DNA of 64,000 nucleotides from Narthecium ossifragum (lineage: Eukaryota > Streptophyta > Magnoliopsida > Dioscoreales > Nartheciaceae): assembly GCA_963920575.1 (NCBI GenBank), contig OY986975.1:1692650-1756649 (forward strand). The letters are read 5' to 3'. The notes beneath the pieces are model-generated. The model did no database searches, was not told where the DNA came from, and saw nothing but the letters and a program-made list of their open reading frames with translations. The position numbers and the translations under genes are program-made. How positions within the stretch are numbered: the stretch's first letter is position 1; each line of letters opens with the position of its first letter. Shown here piece by piece: positions 57,200 through 64,000 of the stretch.

Positions 57200-59676
57200 G
57201 TCGAATGACTAGCTTTGGTTGCAACTGTTGCTGAGAAGGAGATTTATATCAAGATGTTCTTTTCAAAAGTAACTTCTATTGTCAATCTTATTAGTGCTTC
57301 TCCGAAACATCATACCTAGTTACGTCCTGCTCAAGCTATTGAAATTGCACATGTTGTAGCTACTGGTAAACACGAGACTGGTAGAGGGGCTAATCAAATT
57401 GGCACATTGCATCGGGTCAGAACTATTCGTTGGAGTTCTCATTTTGATTCTATTTGCATCTTTCGAAATGAGAACAAGAGAGAAAAGAGAGAACAAGAGA
57501 ATGTTCGATACATGTTGGACACGTGACAAAATTGGTAAAAAGCCCGGTCAATATTAATTTTTTGGTTACATTGATTCAGTTTGTCCCACGTAGATTCGGT
57601 TCACAAGGAACTCAATATCAACTTTTTAAAACTAATGACCGTTATAAGAATATGTCAGAAACTATACGGTACTAATGCATAATTAGCCCATTTACTTACT
57701 GATCATAGACGTGGTTATTAATCATAAAATCTAATTTACAATTCAAATATTATCTCATATTTTAGCATAAAAGAATGATAAATATCATACTTCAAATTTA
57801 CAGTCTTTGAAATATCAAATTTCCTTCTATGAGATCATTTCATATTTGACATTCCACGTATCAGAGCCATGAAGTATGAGTAGTGGAGTAGTGTAGATCT
57901 AATCTTTTAGGAAAAATGTAGATATGAGAATTTAAACAAAAAAAAGAAAACATTGGCAAATGAAAATTAAACGAAATACAAAACTAGTATGATGGCCTTC
58001 AGATTGTCGAACTCATTTTCCAGCAAAGCTTCTGTTTTCTCTTTTTCCTAAAAGATGCAATAATAAAAATAATCTTATCAGATAAAAGAGAAACTTAACA
58101 AGAAAAAAAACACATGGACACGAAATACAAAACTTAACAATAAAGGGGGGAGATATTCAAATTTACTGGTATCAGAGCCATGAAGTGTGAGTAGTGGAGT
58201 AGTGTAGATCTAATCTTTTATATATTGATTTCTAAGCTTTTACCGTGTTTTCTTTTAGGTTAAAACGGCGGCATTGCAAGCTGAAAATTCTTATCTAAAG
58301 ATTTATCGTCTTATGTCTGTTTTTTTTGAACTGTTTAGATAATCTTTTGTCAGTTCAGAATCTATTTATCTGTTTAAATTTAAGTATTGTAACTTTTTTT
58401 CTTTTAGGAACTTGTGCCCAAATTGGAAGTTGTGGTTGTTAATCATGAGGTTTTTAATTTTTTTAGTATTGGATTTTGTGTTCATCTTTTGACTAGTTAG
58501 ACTTACTACTGTTAATTGGTTTTTTCTTGTAGAAAAAAGAGGCCTCATTGGAAGCTGTTAGTTTCAACCTCAAGATTTATAATAATCCCTATAATTGATT
58601 CTGTGGGTTCTTGTTTCTTGTTAAGTTTCTCTTTTACATGATATGTTTCTTTTTACCTCTTTTAGGAAAAATTGGCAGCCCTTGAAATTCAAGTCGTCAA
58701 TCTGAAGAATATCATACAAATTTTGTATTTCATGTCAATGTGTTATTTTTCCTTGTTAAGTTTCCCTTTTATCTGGTAAGATTATTTTTATTGTTGCCTC
58801 TTTTAGGAAAAAGAGGAAAAAGATGCCTCCGTGGAAATTCAAGTTGGCAATCTGATGGTTATCATACTAGTTTTGTATTCCGTTTAATTTTCATCTGCTA
58901 ATGTTTTCTTTTTTTTGTTTAAATTCTCATATCTACATCTTCCTAAAAGATTAGATCTACACTACTCCACTACTCACACTTCATGGCTCTGATACCATGG
59001 GGCAACTACTCACACTTCATTCTCAATCGTACTAAATGTGGAATGACAACTATGAAATGACCTCATAGGAGGAAACTTGATATTTCAAAGACTGTAAACT
59101 TGAAGTATGATATTTATCATTCTTTTATGCTGAAATATGATATAATATTTGAATTGTAAATTGGATTTTATGATTAATAACCACGTCTATGATCAGTAAG
59201 TAAATGGGCTAATTATGCATTAGTACCGTATAGTTTCCGACATATTCTTATAACGGCCATTAGTTTTAAAAAGTTGATATTGAGTTCCTTGTGAACCGAA
59301 TCTACGTGGGACGAACTGGATCAATGTAACCAAAAAAATGATTTTGACCGGGCTTTTTACCAATTTTGTCACGTGTCCGACATGTATCGAACATTCTCTT
59401 GTTCTCATTACGAAAGCTGCAAATAGAATCGAAATGAGAACTCCAACGAGTAGTTCTTGCCCGATGCAATGTGCCAATTTGATTAGCCCCTCTACCAGTC
59501 TTGTGTTTACGAGTAGCTACCACATGTGCAATTTCAATAGCTTAAGCAAGACGTAACTAGGTATGATGTTTCGGAGAAGCACTAATAAGATTGACAATAA
59601 AGTTACTTTTGAAAAGAACATCTAAATATAAATCTCCTTCTCAGCAACAACTGCAACCAAAGCTAGTTGTATTCGA
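57200..59676. repeat. Long inverted repeat, arms about 0.94 kb, around a 0.6-kb spacer
   Basis: Arm 1 (about 57200-58135) is the reverse complement of arm 2 (about 58720-59676), roughly 85-90% alike by eye. Landmarks: CTAGCTTTGGTTGCA at 57210 against TGCAACCAAAGCTAG at 59652; ACGTGGTTATTAATCATAAA at 57709 against its inverse near 59170; GTAGTGTAGATCTAATCTTT at 57889 against its inverse near 58950; TTTTCCTAAAAG at 58044 against CTTTTAGGAAAAAG at 58799. The outer part of each arm is the C-terminal end of a hAT transposase (AEKEIYI, ETGRGANQIGTLH, RWSSHFDSIC). A transcript across it would be a near-kilobase hairpin. Confidence 0.85.
58253..58860 (+). other. Tandem exon-like coiled-coil units in and beside the hairpin spacer
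   Basis: At about 58259, 58408, 58533, 58667 and 58807 short segments, most of them preceded by a CTTTTAG-like acceptor, encode heptad-like peptides such as ENSYLKIY, EKLAALEIQVVNLK and EKEEKDASVEIQVGNL, each 35-60 bases long at about 130-base intervals. A sixth lies inverted in arm 1 (58008-58053; EKTEALLENEFDNLK). They look like serial duplications of one small exon-intron unit. Whether they are ever spliced together is unknown. Confidence 0.4.
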
Positions 59677-60700
59677 TGGACAAAACAATGTACATAGTAT
59701 GCATATGGACAATCCTGTAAGAACAAGGCATGTAATCCATTCCATGCGCCACGCATATTGCTAGCACCATCATACCCTTGACCTCGCATATTATAAATCT
59801 ATAAGTCATACCGATTAAAGTCGTTAGAAAATTTTTTCTTAAGTTTCAGAGAAGTTGTATCCGCGACATGCACAATCTCAAAAAAAAAATGCTTCCTTAA
59901 CCGGCAACATCAACAAATCTCAAGACTATAGCCATATGCTCTTTATTAGATATATTTTTGGCTTCATTGAGAAATATAAAAAACTTTACATCCCCAACTT
60001 CATGACGGATTTAATTTCTCACTTTGTCCGTAAGAATATGTAAAATTTCCTTCTGAATCATTGGCGAGGTATACTTTGCATTTTGTGGAGCTTTCTCTAA
60101 GACGACTTCATCAATACTAACATTCATTCTTCCCATTATTCTTATCATCGCTGTAAAATTACCTCGATTCTTCGAAGATGGAGATTCATCATGGCTTGTA
60201 AATGCACATGCTTGCAAACTAAGCCAACAAACACTTTCAAACCATAAGCGGCAACCGGTTCTTCTGCACTTCTTCTAAAGCTTGTGCATTCATCACTTTA
60301 TCAATATAACAAGTTACATTCATCAAACCATGAATAGAATTCTCTGCATTACTATGAGCTGAAGTTGGACCTCCCACGTGCATCAAAAAAGCACATCTAA
60401 CCCCATCAGCAAGGCTCTTTCATCTTTTATGTCATTCGGTAGTAAATGTAGGATGACAAGCATTTTTATTATGAAATAGAAAACATGGAAAGCTGCATCT
60501 TTTGAAAGAGAGTCCTCATACCAAGGAAATCGTTTAAACTAAGAACTTTGAAATCAGTGATTTTGCTGTCCTGATATGGATGTCGGATACTCGGGCATGT
60601 CAGTTGATATGGCCCCATTCTGATATAAGCCCGTCGGATTTCATTCCTTTGATTTACATGATGTTGCCGTATTGAAATACTTAAACCTGGATCCTATTCA
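59230..60700 (-). pseudogene. hAT-family transposase pseudogene (TTF-type zinc finger/DUF4371, ZMYM1-like)
   Basis: Minus-strand pieces read in family order: FQSS.FKRFPWYEDSLSKDAAF (about 60540-60490), CAFLMHVGGPTSAHSNAENS, CAFTSHDESPSSKNRGNF, VVLEKAPQNAKYTSPMIQKE (about 60110-60050), IVHVADTTSLKLKKKFS, MRGQGYDGASNMRGAWNGLH (about 59800-59740), YAYYVHCFVHRIQLALVAVV, then ETGRGANQIGTLHRARTTRW. This is the DUF4371 and hAT core known from plant ZMYM1-like transposases. Stops and frameshifts interrupt it (for example TAG after AEKEIYI), so it cannot make a full protein. Its 3' part forms arm 2 of the inverted repeat. Confidence 0.8.
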
Positions 60701-60941
60701 AGAGAACTGACATCAGTATCAACTCTTTGATATTTGAAAGGGTGTTGGTCGTTAGGATGTGATACGTCAACATTGGATGGAGCATGCTCCTCACTGTTGA
60801 TGTATGCTCTCTTGGTTTGAAGAATGAAAACATAGTTTTTTTCCTTGAGTTTCCATTATGAAATATCACCTATTAAAGTGATATATGAGTAGCAAGGCAT
60901 TAGCACATATGTCATTATCCAAGACATCAAACCACATGTAG

Positions 60942-62104
60942 CCCCCGTTTGATATGAGAATAGATTATTCTGGGTTGAGGGGTATTGGGGTTAAAAAGGT
61001 GAGGATAATGAGTGGGGATAAAGTTATTCCATTTTTGGCCCTTGTTTGGTACATGGATAGATTATTCGAGTTAAGGGGTTTGGGGATTAAAAAAGTGGGA
61101 ATAATAAGTGGGGGTAAAGTTATTCCACTTTTGATGTTTGGTTGAAAAGCATGAATAAACCTGTAATAATTGCTTGAGATAAGAAAATGGTGTTTGCTTA
61201 TAGAGGATGGAAATTGTATTTTATTATTAGTAAATACCAAAATGGCCTTTAAATAGGGTATATTGAGAATTTGATTAAGAATAATGAAAATCTTGACATG
61301 CTTCACGTCCAATATTATAATATTTAAATAAATTATTAAGTTAAGTTTCAAGATTCATGCATAAACCATACAAAATTTATAATATTATATAAATTCGTAA
61401 AATAGAGTAAAAATATGTTATAAATAAAATATAATATTAGCACCCATATATCCACCGAGAGAACCAATTTTGACTAACATTAACTGATTTTGACTTTTGT
61501 TTTGAAAAATGTAGACTAGTATTTAACACGAAGGCCATTTTAGTTAAAATTGGTCTATATCATGTCAGTGAAAAAAACTAGTCTAGTTTAGTGAAAAAAA
61601 AGTCAAAATAAGTTCAATTTGGTGGCGCGAACTACTCGTTGGCGTCGGTGTGATCTACTCGGAAGCGTGTTCTCATTCAAAGATCCCTTCCTTCTACCCT
61701 GCAACGCGATCTACTCATCGGTGACGACGACGGTCATGGAGACGGAGAAACACATACCGAGCTCTCCCCCTGCAGACCTATCAGCGAACGGCGGCAAGCT
61801 CTCCCCCTACCGACCTCTCCCTTCCTCCTACTTGGCGGCGCTCTGCTACTCATCCCGCCCACGTCTACTACATTGCCGGCGACCTCTCCCTTCCTCCTAC
61901 TTTATGAATCTCACGCAGATCGGCTCGATGGTTGCAAAGGATGTTTGAGAAAGTGATTGTTTTGAACAAGAAGATAGAGACGGGGATAGATGGGATGGCT
62001 GGGATGGGATAAAATTTATCCCCAAAATATCGGTTAACCACTCTTACCCCAATTCCACTAACCCCATTCTGTTTAGGGATAGGGTCGTCCACATATCAAA
62101 CATG
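60942..62104. mobile_element. Element with CCCCGTTTGATATGAG-type inverted ends
   Basis: Left end CCCCCGTTTGATATGAGAAT (60942) and right end CCACATATCAAACATGGAC (to 62104) are imperfect inverted repeats. The first 180 bases are a tandem duplication of about 95 bases (TAGATTATTC...GGGGATTAAAAA...AAAGTTATTCCA twice), and the right end again has TTATCCCC...TTACCCCAATTCC inverted to it. The middle (61620-61940) holds GC-rich low-complexity sequence with CGACCTCTCCCTTCCTCCTA twice; the reading frame there is not convincing. Confidence 0.5.
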
Positions 62105-63723
62105 GACTAAAATGGTTCCGCCTGTCGATGTAGTCCTCCCTCCTCCGTCTTCATGCAGGAACAGGTTATGCAACAAAATTCTTTAGTAAGCCTTATTCGG
62201 ATCCGGATCATTTTTATTCGGATCTTATCTGGAATAGTAAGGGCACCACGATTCCGGATTAGATCGGCGAGCAAATGACGTGGATCGTCGCGTCACCGAC
62301 TAGGAGATTTTTTATATTTATTTTGACCATATTTGCACCACGTGCACCTCGTTTGTCCGTACACAACTTATTTCGGGGTACCTCATAAAAAAGTTTAATT
62401 TTATATATATTTTAAAAAAAATCAAATTTACACTATAAATCTTGAAACATTGTTTAATACCATATAGCCCCTTCAAACTCTTAATTTTAAAGGGTTATTT
62501 ACATATATATCCTTAAAAAACTTTCAAAATACGTATTTACCCCTACATTTTTCATATTTTCATATATATCTCTAAAAAGTTCAAATAATCTCAAAAATAC
62601 CCTTCGGGTTAGTTGCCGTGGAATCCAGTGAGAATATTCCCAACGCCGTTAACGTTAGCGAGGGAAAAAACAGTTTTGCCCCTGGAGTATCGTTGCCCGA
62701 TTAAAGCCTAAATATGTGGTGGGGATATTTAAGTAAAGTTACCCAGCCCGGTTAGAATTTACCCCATGGTTAGGTTACTTAACCTGACGGAAGTACACGG
62801 AAGGGTACTTTTGAGATTATTTGAACTTTTCAGGGGTATATATGAAAATATAAAGAATGTAGAGATAAATACGTATTTTAAAAGTTTTTTGAGGATATAT
62901 ATGTAAATAACTCAATTTTAAAACATGTCAACGCATATGGTCCTTCTAATTTTCAATCCCCGTCAGACGACGATAACATCAATCACACATAAAAATACAA
63001 GGATTTACGTGGTTAGTAGATTATCCACGTCCACGGAAGAGAAAGTGAGGGTGGATTTCACTATCATACCGGAAGTTATATATTAGGGTTCACATGATGT
63101 ATTTATACTCACCCTAATTGAACGTTACAAAATTCACTTAATTGCTTTCGGCTTCCATTCACTGTTCATCTTGCTGGTGCACTCTCAGAAGAACATGACA
63201 TGAGCCACCTTTCAAAATGGCCCTCTGAGGTGAGATGCGCTGCATGCACGCCACATGTCCATCCTGCTATGAGTGATCAAATTAAAGCATGCCATGCACG
63301 TCATGTTGGATCCGTCAAACCAGGTCACATGCACGTCTCACGTAAGTTTTGGATCGGTCTGGACTAAGCGGCAGGGCAAAGCCTAGCCTGACACGGATTT
63401 GAAATCAGGTGGACCACATTGGTACGTTTTAAAAGCGAGGGTCCAAAGTGAAATTGAGCCAATATTAGAATATACTAAAGTATAATTTAGTATATAAATA
63501 ACACAGGCATGGTTTTGTAGCATTAGTAGCACTGATTACTTAAAATAACAATGTGCTTATATCACAGACCCATGATCTCATATAAAAAAAAAATTAAGAA
63601 TTTTTTGGCTCTAAATTTTTTTTCCCCCTCTCAATCCAAAACATGATCTCATATAATTTAGTATTTAAATTTTTTTTCCCCCTCTCAATATTAGAGTATA
63701 CTAAAGTATAATTTTTTGCGCAG
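62105..63723. other. Intergenic with a foldback element, no gene seen
   Basis: Apart from the foldback at 62459-62943, the stretch holds a duplicated TTTTTTTTCCCCCTCTCAAT word (63617-63637 and 63669-63689) next to a repeated AGTATACTAAAGTATAATTT. No coding sequence is seen until the Myb exon at 63724. Confidence 0.45.
62459..62943. mobile_element. Foldback element with about 110-base inverted arms
   Basis: Arm 1 (about 62495-62608) and arm 2 (about 62800-62910) are inverted copies: TTATTTACATATATATCC against GGATATATATGTAAATAA, AAATACGTATTT against the same palindrome, TTCAAATAATCTCAAAA against TTTTGAGATTATTTGAA. Similarity extends weakly to CCATAT at 62459 and ATATGG at 62938-62943. Non-coding. 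Confidence 0.75.
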
Positions 63724-63818
63724 TGTCGACAAGCACGGGCGCTGGAAAGTGGCGCACCATCCAGAAGGACCCTGAGTTCGGCCACTGCCTCGCCACCCGC
63801 TCAAACATTGATCTCAAG
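63724..63818 (+). pseudogene. Myb exon of a telomere-repeat-binding (TRB/SMH-like) protein, frameshifted
   Basis: After a CGCAG acceptor, 63724-63818 reads GAGKWRTIQKDPEFGHCL then RSNIDLK and ends at an AAG|GTGCGT donor. This is the exon of the telobox Myb (KHGxGKWRTI.KDPEF...RSN.DLK) of TRB/single-Myb-histone proteins. The preceding residues in this frame are STST, but the +1 frame gives VDKHG, exactly what the family needs; one extra base in CACGGGCGCT explains it. Neighbouring exons are not visible to the left, and the window ends at 64000. Confidence 0.65.
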
Positions 63819-63896
63819 GTGCGTCACCGGAGAAAGATCTCCAGTCCATTTCTTATCTAAGAGAGGCGGATGACGAGAGAGAGGTGGGAAACGGGT

Positions 63897-64000
63897 GCAA
63901 AAGGAAGAAGAAGAAGGGAGAAGAAGAAGAAGAGGAAGAAGAAGAGGAGGAGGAAGAAGAAGCATGGAGAAGAAGAAGAGGAGGAGGAAGAAGCAGGAAG
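63897..64000. repeat. Purine-rich (GAA/GGA)n tract
   Basis: More than 100 bases of AAGAAG, GAGGAG and AGGAAG with almost no pyrimidine, running off the window end. A polypurine low-complexity tract; could adopt triplex DNA. Confidence 0.9.

Noticed and set aside
57320..57529. Separate gene on the minus strand of arm 1
   Set aside because: It is the antisense shadow of the transposase fragment carried by the inverted repeat.
61619..61948. 109-codon Pro/Ser-rich frame
   Set aside because: Low-complexity, contains an internal duplication and sits inside a MITE-like element; no domain.
1..64000. tRNA, rRNA or snoRNA genes
   Set aside because: Scanned for cloverleaf A/B boxes and rRNA cores by eye; only retrotransposon primer-site motifs were seen. 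A covariance-model search would settle this.

Overview
This is a nuclear plant chromosome segment: genes are split by GT-AG introns, plastid-targeted proteins are nucleus-encoded, and the space between genes is packed with LTR retrotransposons, LINEs, hAT/Tourist-type MITEs and microsatellites. GC-rich first exons and the style of the gene families suggest a monocot, possibly a non-grass commelinid such as a pineapple relative. That placement is an impression, not a demonstration. There is one 200-base assembly gap (35329-35528).

Layout. 0-4 kb: a plant-mobile-domain (PMD) gene on the minus strand, broken by one in-frame TGA. 4-10.4 kb: a 3' LTR and a badly decayed Ty3/gypsy element. 10.8-13.7 kb: an HVA22-like stress gene with ABA-response elements upstream, and a small GRF zinc-finger gene. 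14.3-17.3 kb: a MITE, a dead copy and then a live-looking gene for a secreted, tandem-repeat protein whose repeats look like CLE signalling peptides. This is the most unusual item in the window. 18.9-29.3 kb: three housekeeping genes, namely FATA oleoyl-ACP thioesterase, a GPI-anchored lipid-transfer protein whose 3.2-kb intron hosts a LINE nested in a Copia fragment, and plastid ribosomal protein L27.

30-38 kb: a 5' LTR with leader, an alpha-expansin pseudogene, several MITEs, and a class III peroxidase whose start lies in the gap and whose first intron carries a complete non-autonomous hAT-like element. 39-42.6 kb: an intronless DnaJ/DUF3444 gene. 43-48.2 kb: MITEs, an internally deleted gypsy element lodged in a LINE remnant, and diverged direct repeats. 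49.2-54.1 kb: an NFD4/nodulin-like membrane transporter. 54-64 kb: no intact gene seen. It holds a hAT transposase pseudogene, a nearly 1-kb-arm inverted repeat derived partly from it, small palindromic repeats, foldback elements and, at the edge, a single frameshifted Myb exon of a telomere-repeat-binding (TRB/SMH) gene.

The intact genes are independent transcription units. FATA and L27 act in plastids (fatty-acid export, translation). The LTPG, peroxidase and expansin relic belong to the cell wall. HVA22 belongs to ER/stress biology. Exon boundaries were read by eye from splice consensus, reading frame and family knowledge; none was tested by alignment or RNA data.
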